Source of the DNA: Roridomyces roridus
Taxonomy: Eukaryota > Basidiomycota > Agaricomycetes > Agaricales > Mycenaceae
Length of the DNA stretch: 64,000 bases
Assembly (NCBI GenBank): GCA_029378245.1
Contig: JARKIF010000039.1
Span: 372,001 to 436,000, forward strand
Reading direction: 5' to 3'
Shown: positions 11,467-22,357 of the stretch, piece after piece
How the letters are laid out: each line of letters opens with the position of its first letter
How positions within the stretch are numbered: the first letter of the stretch is position 1
Notes under the pieces: model-generated
Told to the model about the DNA's origin: nothing
The model's input: the letters and a program-made list of their open reading frames with translations, nothing else
The model's database searches: none
Program-made: the position numbers and the translations under genes

Positions 11467-12267
11467 TTTATTGGTGCTCTGTATTGTGTACTTGTGTTTG
11501 TTCGCAATCCAAAAATGGACTTGCTCTCCATTCCATTCCGTACCCGCTTCCCCGAGTCACGGTTCAAAAAAATTATTTACACCTGTCGCCGTATAAAATG
11601 CCAGCCACCAGGTGGCTGACACCCAGCACCCTTGCCTTCAAACCGCCACCATCTTCAAGGTACCCTTCCGTCTTGCCATCTCGCCACGACAGGTTTCTCA
11701 CTGCTGCCCTCGCCCAGACTCCTTTGGTCGCCCTCGATGATTCCGGCCCTAACCCGTGCGTTCACAGCGATACCTCTTCGCGAGAGCTTCGGACGGGCAT
11801 CCTGGTGAATCCGTGCCGTTGCCTAGACCCAGCTCCCGGGAGGACGTCTGTTGTCCCCATGTGGATCAGGTGTTCGATAGATGAGGGGGCCAGAGCTCGG
11901 GTCCTTATTCACGGTGCGTCTTGCTTGCTTTTATACTTACTAGACTCTCGTTGATTGCCGTCTTTCGCTTTCGCCCCCGTCGCCGTCGATTTGGAGTGGG
12001 AAGATGCGTTGCAGCCTGAGTAGTCAGTAGATAGTTCCTGGGGGATGGGTTGGCAGCCCTTCGCGCTCCCTTGTCGTTGGGCCCCGGGCTTGAGATTCCC
12101 TTCGGGGGTCGACCAAGCGCGCGAATAATATGCTTGTTCCTTTCGATATCGACGTCTTCCTGAACCAAGGGCCTCTTTAGGATTATAAGGCTCTACTGTC
12201 TACACATTATTGTTAAATCTTAAAGTGAATTCTATCACCGGACAATCTACTTCTCTCCCTCCGCCAT
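11467..12267. other. Intergenic; weak possible exon at 11598-11954
   Basis: A plus-strand ORF starting MPATRWLTPSTLAFKPPPSS runs 11598-11954. It has no convincing splice partner and no family resemblance, so I do not call a gene. A minus-strand ORF at 11905-12168 is equally unsupported. The right end is the 3' flank of AOX. Confidence 0.3.
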
Positions 12268-13843
12268 CTACTTCTCTCCCTCCGCCACCGCCGCCTCCGT
12301 TCGTTTCCGCATAAGCGCATGTGATTCAGCAACATACTGCTCCGCCTCGACCCTCTCGAATCTATCATCCTCATTCATAAGTCACCACAGACTGAGAAGC
12401 AGGGTATGGTACGTACGATATCTTCTTCCCTTTGACATACATATCCGGCTCCCTCAACGCAAAAGGATTCACATCGGTCGATACGTGGAGGTTGCTGAGG
12501 CTGTGATTGACGAAACGGTGTGTTGATTCGTCGGAGCGGACGGCGTAGATGACGTCGAGCAGCTTGGCGTCGGGAGCAAGTCGCCAGTAGTCAATGGCGA
12601 TCTCGGGCGCGGGTTTGTTGGTCCTGTATGTGGTTCAGCATATTGCGAGGAATGTCAAACGAAGGAACGCACCATTCAGGGATTCGACCGGCTTCGAGGT
12701 CTTTGATGCAGCGGGTACTGGGAAGAGTGTCAGCAATAAGACAAAGAATGGGCAGTCAAGAAACATACTATGTGAGGACGGCTTCCTCTTCCAGATACCC
12801 TACGAAGCGGTGGCATGTCTTGGGAGAAACGAGATATGATATGACTGCGAAAAAAGTCAGAGGCTGATCGAGCTTGAATGGGAAAACGCACAGAAAAGGT
12901 TATAAAAGACGCCTTGGGCACCAAGAATGAGCGCGCGGAACCATAGCGATGACTCGCGCAGCGTCATGAATGTCCTGCACGAGTGTCAGATATTGTCAAG
13001 GAAGGAAGATGAATCGTACATGAGGTGCATTCGCTCGTTTTCGGCCTCTTCAAGACATGTATGGATCCTAAGAGTGGTTAGAGTTGTTTATTGAGAGCGG
13101 GAGCTCGAGTACCATCCACTGTCGCGACGCTTCAAGTTCTCTCAGTTATTTTTCCAATGTCCAAACGAGGACGACATACCATGAGCCGCAAACTAGTGAG
13201 ATGGCGCAGAGTCGCAGCCACCATCCCAGGAACGCCCGCGATGGTTTCCAAGAACAAGATGCGCTGCATAATCATTAGGCAAGTCGGAAAGCTGGGAAAG
13301 AGAGCCTCACATTCAGCCATCCAGTCTCGTCCAGAAGAAAGCCCTGCTTGCGCAACTCAGCCACAGTCAGAGTACTATCTGCCGGGATCTCCTTGTGCTT
13401 GTAACGCGATACAAGGTCAAAGCCCCACCTAAGATGAAAGTAAGTCGTATGAATCTGGGTCGGTGAACGAGTAGTTACCGTGATAGCCGGACGAGCCCGT
13501 AGGCAAACTTATCGGACATCGTTCTAGTGTCCTGGTGGAGCACCTGGGAAATAAACTGAGAATAGACCGATCAGACAGGGAGGATGCGTACCTCGACCGC
13601 CTTCACTTCTTCGGGGGTGTAAACAGGGTGGAAAAGCACCCAGTCGCCGCGTACCATGGTGGGCACGGTACTCACGCCATCGGGTTTGGTCAGAGAGGAA
13701 GCCGGGGCAGGCTCATGTGGCCGAGACGTGGTCGACATGAAGGCGCGTTTCGGACGCGACGAACAGATCATGGAAGCTCCGGCCAAGCGGAGAGCGGCAT
13801 TGCGCTGGGCAGGTAAGAGCTGGACACAAGTGGTACGCAGCAT
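12268..13843 (-). CDS. AOX1: Mitochondrial alternative oxidase
   Basis: Di-iron ubiquinol oxidase of the inner mitochondrial membrane. It passes electrons from ubiquinol to oxygen, bypassing complexes III and IV. Exon 1 holds a presequence ([20 protein letters not shown]). About nine exons, joined by introns of about 45-60 nt, give the family signature in order: [10 protein letters not shown] (first Glu ligand), [12 protein letters not shown] (Glu and ExxH ligands), [28 protein letters not shown] (Glu ligand), then the last ExxH-type region around [25 protein letters not shown]. The last exon reads [15 protein letters not shown] and stops TAG at 12268. All iron ligands are visible and no break was found. 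Usually induced when the cytochrome chain is blocked; the promoter lies right of 13843. A 22-bp tandem repeat overlaps the stop codon. Confidence 0.92.
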
Positions 13844-14482
13844 GGGAGTTGTGGATAGTCTCGGATTGGCTGAGGGGCCAATTTATACTGCTTTGCCCGT
13901 TTCCACCCGATCCCGAGCCGAGCGGCACCGATCGTATTCAAAGGCCCGAGATTCGGCGGTTGTATTCGTTTCAGCCCTCGAATAGTTGTTTTGAACTGCC
14001 ATGTCGGTGGTCCGCCGCGACCGTCGATTGGAACTTGAGTTTGATTTGAGCGTGTATAGCTGGCGACACACGAAATGTGGTTCGCAGAGTCAGGGAGGAC
14101 CCTGTTGCTTTTTAGAATCCCGTGATTGCGAGAGATGACGACGAGCAGCACAGAATAAGACGCGCTGGCGATTCCCGCGAGATGGGTGTGCAGGTTCAAC
14201 CCTGCTGAGAAGCACGACGCACGTGCCACGTGCCGGCACGATCACCTGCCATGCCGATCTTCGGCATTGTGTCATTGCCTCTTGCGCGCAAGAGGCAGCA
14301 GATCACTTGATCCGTGACACAGTGTTGATAGCTCCGGTTGCTTGTGATTTGAAGGAAATAACCACCAAAGGTGTCGAAACGCGGGGCAAGGCCAGTGAGG
14401 TCTAGTTTCAAGTCAAGAGAGTGAGCTCAGACCGGTTGGGAGCATAAAGCAGGCAAAGGCGACAATGGAAGACTGATGACGA
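13844..14482. promoter_or_regulatory. AOX upstream region
   Basis: 640 bp without a believable gene. It starts with the 5' flank of AOX (a CCAAT on the minus strand at 13868-13872 and on the plus strand at 13878-13882). Around 14221-14275 there are CACGTG and short GGCAC-type inverted repeats. The region ends at the terminal repeat of the next element. Confidence 0.35.
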
Positions 14483-16265
14483 CATCAGCAACTTGACACC
14501 TTGGGCTTTTTCTTCTTTTGTGTCTTTTTTGAGCCCAAAAAAGTGTCAAAAGTGGAAAAGAGGAAAAAGTGTCCGGCACTTTTTTAAGCTAGGTCCCTTT
14601 GCTTAAAAAAGTGCTTTTCACCCTCAGAAAAAGCAGCCTGGTCACCCCCAAAAGTGCTTCCAAAAGCTGCCCCGAAACACTCATAATCCACACCAATGAG
14701 AGTAGAAACATATGTATTGCATTTGGCACTACTGAATGTACAAATCTACTTATACGGACGAGATCATGCACGTACCCTCAGCAACAACGCAACAACAACA
14801 GCGCGGAGCCCAGGATGAGTCTGTTGGGTCAAAATTAGAATTCGGATTATACGACGGCGCAATGAACACGTACTGAGGTAGTGGCTGCAGGGTGTCGACA
14901 ACGGCTGGAGTTCGGGCACAGACCGACAAAGGTGAGACAATTCGGGTCGTAGGTGTGCGTGCGTAAGGACCCGAGTGGATAGGTGATACATAGCCTGTCC
15001 GGACATTAGGATGAGGATGTCAATAACGGAGGTCGAATGAGGTAGCTCACCGCGTCTTCCATTTCGCGCAGACAGATCTTGGGAGAGGAGAAAGCCCGGC
15101 TGACAGAAGTCAATGACTGCGGATGATGCGGGCGAATGGATGATGACATACACCGAGTTGACAGGACGCAGCCACGGTCCGCAAGGTCGGTCACCCTACG
15201 TGGGGATGGATCATCAGTGGGTGAGAGCTACGGAAGAAGCACGCACCGTTGGCTCAAACTCTACCATCCCGACTTTCAAATCCAGGACCGAGTCGAGTCG
15301 GTGCAGCGGATGCAGTCTACAAGGGAATGAGTCAGACTGTGACGGCTCCGACGGCCAGCAGCCAGGTATGCTCACTAGGCAACATTGTGGGCTAGTGGAC
15401 CAAGTCTGGAGCAGGAGAAACCAACGAGACGACAGGACAGAGAGTCGGTGAGATGAGGGAAGGGAAGAAGGGGTTGTTGGCGTTTGTTGTTTTCTGTCCG
15501 AATTCAGTCATCAACCAACACCACGTGTTCAGCGGCCGCAAGCGCTGCAACGCCGATCACCGCGTGGCCCAGGCCTCTTTCGACTTCTCTTCCACACCAT
15601 CACCATCGCGACCCAACCTCCCCTTCTCCTTCACCGTTGACGACACTCGAGGAATGAGCTGGCGCCGACTCAAAATCCGCCTCGGACTGCCTCGGTCACT
15701 ATCGCCACCCTGCGCCGCCTCGTCCTTCACTGCCTGAAGAGCACAGAACACCGCCAACCCACCGAATGGGCCTCAGCTTCCGTCCGCGGCAAACTGATGA
15801 CTGTTTCAAGGTTCAGCGCGGGATTGCTGAAGACGCAAGGGCATTCTGGACTGGGTGAGTGGCTGTTTTACTGACTTTTTGACTCTGCTCACGCGTCTAG
15901 ATATCCCCTGTATATCTACTATGTACCGTATCGAGTCCTACAAACCATTCAATCCCCGACTTGTGCCTGTCTCTGAGCTCTGGGATATACTTCTTGATCA
16001 GCCTTTCTGTCTTATGCAAGTACCTAGACCCGTGCCCACATATATTCCGGAGTGCATCCCAGGACCTCCTTACACAACTTGAGCTGTGTCTTTTTTGACC
16101 ACTTTTTAACCAGAATGACAAAAGCATACTTGAGAAGACTGAAAGGATCAAAAGCTACTGTTGACTCCATAAAAGCCGAACAAAAAGTGGTGAAAAAAGG
16201 AAAAGAGGAAAAAGGGCCAGAAAAGCTCTTGAGTCTCCCGAAAAGAGGGTGTCAAGTTGCTGATG
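14483..16265. mobile_element. Non-autonomous TIR element, about 1.78 kb
   Basis: CATCAGCAACTTGACACC at 14483-14500 is matched by its exact reverse complement at 16248-16265. Both subterminal regions are rich in A/T runs with AAAAGTG, GTGTC and AAAAGAGG motifs that echo each other in opposite orientation. No transposase-like ORF lies inside; the ORFs present show no family features. I could not find an unambiguous target-site duplication, so the superfamily is undetermined. Its right end is 60 bp from the target site of the 17-kb unit. Confidence 0.6.
14576..14614. repeat. Perfect 14-bp hairpin inside the TIR element
   Basis: GCACTTTTTTAAGC (14576-14589) and its exact reverse complement (14601-14614) are separated by 11 bases. 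It lies about 95 bp inside the left terminal repeat, so it is probably a subterminal structure of the element rather than a terminator of a gene. Confidence 0.6.
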
Positions 16266-16332
16266 GACCGTCGGCAAGAGACGGAGTTTAGCGGCTTTCA
16301 CGGAGGTGAAGCTCGTTTAGGAAGGGGGGGTA

Positions 16333-16350
16333 TAGTGTTGCCGCGAGACG
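16333..16350 (+). repeat. Left terminal inverted repeat of the 17-kb unit
   Basis: Eighteen bases TAGTGTTGCCGCGAGACG, identical to the reverse complement of 33317-33334. Immediately inside are tandem-like GAGAT/GATCTC motifs down to about 16430. Confidence 0.75.
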
Positions 16351-16506
16351 AGATCAAGATGATCTCGAGATGCCGTTTTGGGCGTCTCGCTGTCATCTCG
16401 TCTCGTTCTCGTGAAATCGTCTCGCAAGATTGATGTGCTAAGTACTGTCAATAATCTATATATACTTATTCGGTCTGGCGTGTATGTAGGTGAATGTACA
16501 ATAAAT

Positions 16507-16653
16507 CTACTCCAATTCCTCAGCTAGCACCGGGCGGAAACTTTCCCGGATTCCATCCAATCCACCCGCCTCATCTATCTCCTCCTTCGATAAACCCGAC
16601 ACCATCTGCTTGATGTCAATCCATTGCGCGCGGGTTTTGGGCTTGGATTGCAT
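16507..16653 (-). CDS. Small ORF or terminal exon near the left end of the unit
   Basis: Encodes 48 residues beginning MQSKPKTRAQWIDIKQMVSG and ending with an acidic PVLAEELE tail, predicted helical. A polypyrimidine-AG acceptor (TTTTTCAG) lies just upstream, so it could be the last exon of a longer gene whose first exon I cannot define (candidate MLYSIYRV at about 16743). No family recognised. Confidence 0.35.
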   Translation of the reverse strand: MQSKPKTRAQWIDIKQMVSGLSKEEIDEAGGLDGIRESFRPVLAEELE

Positions 16654-16739
16654 AATGGTAGCTTGCTGAAAAACAGAGGGAGAGTGAAGGGAGGAAGAGA
16701 GAATACGACACGGCGTTGGGACCCTGTAAATAGAGTATA

Positions 16740-16825
16740 ACATGGGTAACCGGAGGCGCTGGTTACCCCGCTGGTGACCGCTGGTTACCTGTGGCTGTGG
16801 GTAACCAGTTGAAATACCAGATGTA
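16740..16825. repeat. Subterminal GGTAACC cluster
   Basis: GGTAACC, GGTTACC, GGTGACC and GGTAACC occur within about 75 bp. GGTAACC and related strings recur near the opposite end at 32967-33045. Mirrored subterminal motifs are typical transposase-binding sites. Confidence 0.5.
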
Positions 16826-19069
16826 CGCAGGGGTCCGCTTATCTCAGGTCAGATCACCTGCGAAAAGATTATCCGATTGTTTGAGCATTGTTTGAGCACC
16901 CGGAACAGCAAGGCCATCAATCATCTTTACCTTGCACCAACAAGTCATCGTCGCCGCCGCCTTTGGGCACCTGGACCAGCCTCACGCGTCCATCCACCAA
17001 CGCAGCACCCGGGCTTCTTCGCCAGCCTTGTTTATGTCTGATTGACCTCGCCCGCCGGATGCACCTTCTTTAAAATAAACCGAAATAATACAGGCGTACT
17101 TTACATCCAGTGGACGATTCCTACAAGACTCGCCAACTATCCTACTCTAGCCACACTTTAACTTGAAGACCCAACCCTTGCATTATTCCCTCTGAGTTTT
17201 GACTCAGTACTTTCCCCTCAAATCGGCGGCATTGCACGAATACCAAGAATTCGGCAATATCCGTTGTGGGTCCTCAAACCCACCCTGAGCCGATGACGGT
17301 GAGCAAAAATAGTTCCTGTACTCTCCTTTGTTCTAATTCCTCCAAGGGTATACGCATAATTCCGTACCATGGCCCACCAACACCGCTCGCAGAAAAAGCT
17401 CGTCGTTTCATCTCAACCTCCATAACGAGCCCTGCTTCGGCGAGCAGTCTGCAAGGAGCTCCCTACTGCTACAACGACATGGACGAAGTAGTCCAAACCA
17501 GCCTCCCTGGCCAACCGTCCTCCTCCGCTTCCAAAGAAGCACCTACCTCTGCTCTCCAAGCATCATACGCTGCTCTGGAGGACAGATCACATCAGGAAAA
17601 ACCGGATTCAGCAATTGACGCCAATTGGCGCCAATGGGCAGCAATCTCTGCCAAGTGACAGATTGGCAGAATGTCCAGGTCCCGATCCGGTGTCAATATT
17701 CTTCGGCAAATTATCACTGATTGTGACCGATTACTTAGCATGAATTACCCGGAATCACAGCAGTATTCGGTTCCTCATCCTCTGCTTGTCCTCAGCTTCA
17801 AAAGTATCAATAAATACAATAGATTCACACTACAGACATACATGCATGCATCTACACTAGTAGTTCTACCACCATCCAAATAGAAGCAACAACACACGAG
17901 CAAAAATCCACCCGTGGGCGTAGACTGCTGCGTGAGTGACAGCATGGAACGGGCTAGCGAGCGAACAAAAATCTTAGCTCATTGGGGACTTTTGGGGACT
18001 TGAAAGACATACTCTGTAACGGCAGGCAGGGAGCTGAGCAGTGAGCACTAGTGGCACATAGGGACGGCGGCGAAGGTAAGCTAACGGCAATAGGGTTAGC
18101 GAGCAGGGACACCACGACAACGGTAACGTACATGATTCAGATGCGGTAATGCGGCCGCACATGATCCCCGCCCATTCACACGTCCAGAACGTCTGGGTGC
18201 CAGGTCAAAATCAATTATAGTCCCATGGAACAATGAACACACCTTGCAAGCCTAGAGGAGCAATCTCGCAAACTCACGACAACGATGCCGGATCCGAGGT
18301 AAGTCTTACCATGATGCAAGCCATCCGATGAGACACGACATCTACAACGGAGATGAGGACTCGAGAATCAGAGAACAGGTACTTCTCACCGGAAGGACTG
18401 CAGCTCAATGTGACGCAACGGACGGCAACAAAATGAAAGGCTGCCTTTGAGGAAGGATTGCGGGCACTCGGGCAGGACATGATGTGGCGGCCCTGCAAAT
18501 TAGGTCAGTGGATGACGCGGTGCATAGGCAGATTATTGACATTGTAGAGGGACTTGACTTGTCAGCAATGGGGTCCAGCAGAGCACGGAACGACGCTGGG
18601 AGGGCACAAGGGAGAGGGATGAAGGGTGGTGGTTAAGAAGAGAATGAAGAAAATGACATCTTGTTTGGACGCCACGTCCTGATTGATCCTCGGCTATCTT
18701 CGGCGGTGATTTCTGTCCGAGACTTCCCACGTCTCGGCAATGACTTGCTCCAAATCTTCAAGTCCCCGCACCGCTGCCTGTGGTCACGGTCTCGTTTCCC
18801 TCCTTGCTGCCCGCCTCGTGGATGCACAATATCAAGTTGCACATTGACTATGGGCACAATTATCTCAAATCCCAACAAGTTTTTCCCCAGCACTCCGTGA
18901 TATGAGAGTCACGTATGAGAGCCTGCATCATTGGACAAATGTTGGTGGTGCCAGTCATTGAATGGGTGAGCAGCGGGCTTGAAGCTGCTTGAAGAATTGG
19001 CTTGGCCTCAAATTGTCAGGAAATGTCGAGGAATGTCAGAGATCGCCGAGATCATTTGATTGTCGCAAA
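16826..19069. other. Non-coding or decayed stretch inside the 17-kb unit
   Basis: A plus-strand ORF at 17266-17658 (130 residues, Ser/Ala-rich C-terminal part) has no recognisable domain. On the minus strand, 18290-18500 reads like an exon between plausible splice sites (TTTGCAG at about 18496, GTAAGA near 18311) encoding SSKAAFHFVAVRCVTLSCSP, but no flanking exons can be joined with confidence. Probably remnants of older insertions. Confidence 0.35.
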
Positions 19070-21898
19070 ATGTCAGCAATCCTGTGCAAATTGGCAGATC
19101 CGGTTTTTCCTGATGCACATCGTCTGTGCCAGGATGTTGTCTCCGAGAACCAGGAGCTCAAACAGACGGGCAGGATATATGGCCGACACTACAAGGCCTA
19201 CGTCGAATGGTTTGACGAGTTTGAAGCAAGTCGCGTCAAGGCGGACCCATCCTACGCGCCTATCCCCGCTTTACCCATCACTGTTGCAAAGGTCACAACC
19301 TTTCTTGACTATGAAATGACACGGCCAAAGGTGGGTGTCGAATCCTGCTGTCAAAAAATATTGCTGACCATCACCACAGAAAAGCAAGCTTGCAGAGGGC
19401 GCAGATTCTACGTCAACGTGCGGCCATGAGCATGCCAAGCAGGTCGTTTCGGCGTTGGAGCATTACCGCTTTGACACTCAGCACCTCTATCCCAACGATC
19501 CTTTGGCTCAAGTCAGTCTACGTACAGACGCGCGCATCAAGACCTTGCAATCAGCGTTTTCGGAGAAGGAGCCTGAGCGCGTCAAGAAGTCTCATGCCCT
19601 GAAAGCTACAGGAACTCATGGAGGTAAGTCGCTTCTTGCTAATCCTGTTGGGCATGTTTTCACGTGTTTCATAGACACCTACGGGAACGACGAACTCATA
19701 CAGATGTCCATGTCTGTGCTCATCGACGCCAGCACCCCTACAAAGATGTGGCGAGCCAACAGGGACCGCACAATGTTGTTGGCGTCGTCCTCTGTCGCGT
19801 TCCGTGGAGACAGCTCCCGCATTCTCAAGTGGTCCGACCTGTACTACGTCGACCTTCCTTTTCACGCTAAAGGGCCTGGTGCCACAGTCCGGGTATGGTT
19901 AAATCCCTTGTACTTCTTGGGTTAATCATCCTTTTTAGGTGCTTGCTCTTCTTGCGGACAATGCAAAGCACAACAAAACGGGACGCGTGGACGAACACGG
20001 CGCCCTTCGTCATTTCCATCCGGAGCTTTGTTTCGTTGGGGCCACCGGATTGCTTTTCTTTTCCCACTTCCACATCATCAACCAACCACCGCCCGACTTC
20101 ACTATCGACTTCACGGATAAGGAATATGGCCAGTACGGGAAACGTGATTGGTACCAGCTTTGCGCCTTCTCCGGCCAGAAGGATTGTATGAAAGAGATGA
20201 GCTATGAAAGTAAGCACGCTGTCGTGTTCTACCTCTTGAATCATCTCTGATTTATCCGCAGCTCATCATGACCGGGTAAAGGAGATACACACCAAGAACA
20301 ACGTTAAAATCACGAAAGTGACGCACGCTGGCCGACAATTTACCGCCAAAACCGCGCGTGAGAACGGTGCCAGCTCTACCGAAGTCAAGGCTCTCGGCGG
20401 CTGGAGTGATTCGGGATCCTATCGAGCCTGCTACGATAGAGTATTCCCTGTCGAGGCCTTGCTTGGAGCTGCCATGTTTAATGCTCAGCACCCAGAAACA
20501 CATCATTTGCCACGGGATTGCTTAGGTATGCTCCACAGCAGATTCATGTCCTATCGTCGCTGAACAACTGCAGAACCTCCAAATGAGCTTACCAGCATGC
20601 TCTTTCCCTGGGTTGAAGCTGAGCTCGAAGCTCTCAGTGCTCGGGAAGATGCACATCCCCTTGCTCACGACATCGCGCTTCGCAACTTCCTCAAGCTCTT
20701 GATATGGCTGCGCACCGTAATTCTCCAAGACGCCGCTGTTCTGTCCATCAAGTATCCCGAGGCCGACCTGTGGAGCTATTCCCCTTTCAATCACCCATGC
20801 TTCCGCACCTTTGCATCAACTTCCACCACCATCATCGCCCAAGCTAAATCAGACGCTGATTTAGCTCTCAAGAACTTGCCTGTCCACATCTCACGTTCCT
20901 TTACCTCGGCTATTGCTACGTTTTCGATCGAGCAGCAGAAAGAACGTGAGGCAGCCAAAGCTCGGCAGGAGGAGATGGATACGAAGTTTAGGGTGCTGCA
21001 GCAGATGCTGGAGGAGGGACCAAAGAGGAAGCGGCGTAAAACGACCCATTCTGGTATGCAATTCCCTATATACTCTCGGATTCTGGCCTAACAAATTGTC
21101 GAAGGAGAAACCTCATCTACACCTGCCTCTGCTTCATACGAGGCAATGAGCTACCTTCCCCAAATCAACTCCCCCACATATGAAGTGCTCCCCGAATTCG
21201 GCTCCCCCATGGACAACCAGCTGCTGACACCTTACGACGTCTTCGATGAATTCGAGGGCATGGCAGCCGTGTCTCCCACCTCGATGGAAATGGCAGCAAC
21301 ACCCCAGTTCTCAGCTCTCCAACTCGACGCCATCCAATACCTCCAAGGAATTGGCATGGCTTCCGAGTCATCCGGAACCGGCAGCACTTCCCCCTCCAAC
21401 TGTTCCATGCCCACCGCGGCTGCTACACCATCCTTGCCTGCTCTTCACATCACACCCCACCACATTCCTGCCGAAAAACCCCAGCTGTCATTGCTCGGGC
21501 AGCGTTCCCTCAATGCTGCCGCCGCAGGATATCCACAGCCCCCATCCAAGATGATGACTGGAACGCCGCAGGAACAAGCGACCAAGCATGCAGCATGGGA
21601 TCGAGCTGTAGTGCAGAAGTACGGCTCTGCCCGAGTACTACGCCATGGCATCGAGGATTGGGATTGGAGGCAGGCTAAACCCGGAGGGCCCTACATGTGG
21701 ATTCCGCTCTACGAATACCAGCCTGTGCACAAGATTACAGACGTCTGGACGGAGTGGGTCAATGGCCTCAATGGCTACATTTCCACTCGCCAATTGGAGG
21801 AAGACTTCGGTCCTGCTTGGCGTCACAATGTACCTCCATCAGGAAAATGTCTGAGGGAATTTGTTGGTGTACCAGATATATTGGTCGCTATAGTATGA
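19070..21898 (+). CDS. Crypton-type tyrosine recombinase with GCR1_C DNA-binding domain
   Basis: Seven in-frame introns give one uninterrupted protein (start MSAILCKLADPVFPDAHRLC). The N-terminal part is a helical core-binding region (YKAYVEWFDEFEASR). The catalytic domain carries DRTMLLASSSVAFRGDSSR (first Arg), VTHAGRQFTAKTARENG (the H-x-x-R pair) and GGWSDSGSYRACYDR with the candidate nucleophilic tyrosines. The C-terminal 90 residues (YEYQPVHKITDVWTEWVNGL, RQLEEDFGPAWRHN) match the fungal GCR1_C domain. This pairing defines fungal Cryptons, which move by recombination through a circular intermediate without TIRs. A coiled coil of about 25 residues ending in KRKRRKTT precedes it. The copy appears complete, so it may be active. 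It is probably nested cargo in the 17-kb unit. Confidence 0.85.
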
Positions 21899-22357
21899 CA
21901 TAGACGAACGCTCAGAGCAACATAGTCCATGTAGGCTCTGGAGTCTCTGTAGTCCACTCTCACAGCTTTGTAGGACAACATAGATCTCACCAAAGGCAAT
22001 GGGGCACCATGTTGTTCCAACTGGAAAAAATGTAGGCCAGCATGAACAAATCGTAGTGATCAAATTAAACACATCTTACCGCTAACATGCTCACTTTGGT
22101 TCCCATGTGTTTCCTTACATGTAGTGTCTCGGTTCAAGTCCTGCCCCTCCATTTTTCCCCCTTTTCTCGACTTATTCTAGGTTTACCCTTGAGAAATCCG
22201 ATTCTATAAGAACTCTCCAAAATCACTTTCAACATGATCCCGCATCGTGAATCCACAGGAGATTGTGTATTGAGGCAGTATAAACGGCGGGGGAACACCT
22301 TCCCATCATTTTGTTGTACCCCCACCACTTCGGCATTTCGGCAGGGATATTTTTCAT
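21899..22357. other. Gap between convergent Crypton and Plavaka genes
   Basis: 459 bp holding only 3' ends. AT-rich, no ORF. A GGTTCAAGTCC string at 22131 resembles a tRNA B box but has no matching A box. Confidence 0.5.

Noticed and set aside
14700..15760. Minus- and plus-strand ORFs of about 90-130 codons inside the TIR element
   Set aside because: No transposase motif, no consistent splicing, unusual composition; treated as non-coding interior.
22125..22145. tRNA-like B box GGTTCAAGTCC
   Set aside because: No A box or acceptor stem 50-60 bases upstream; cannot fold as a tRNA.
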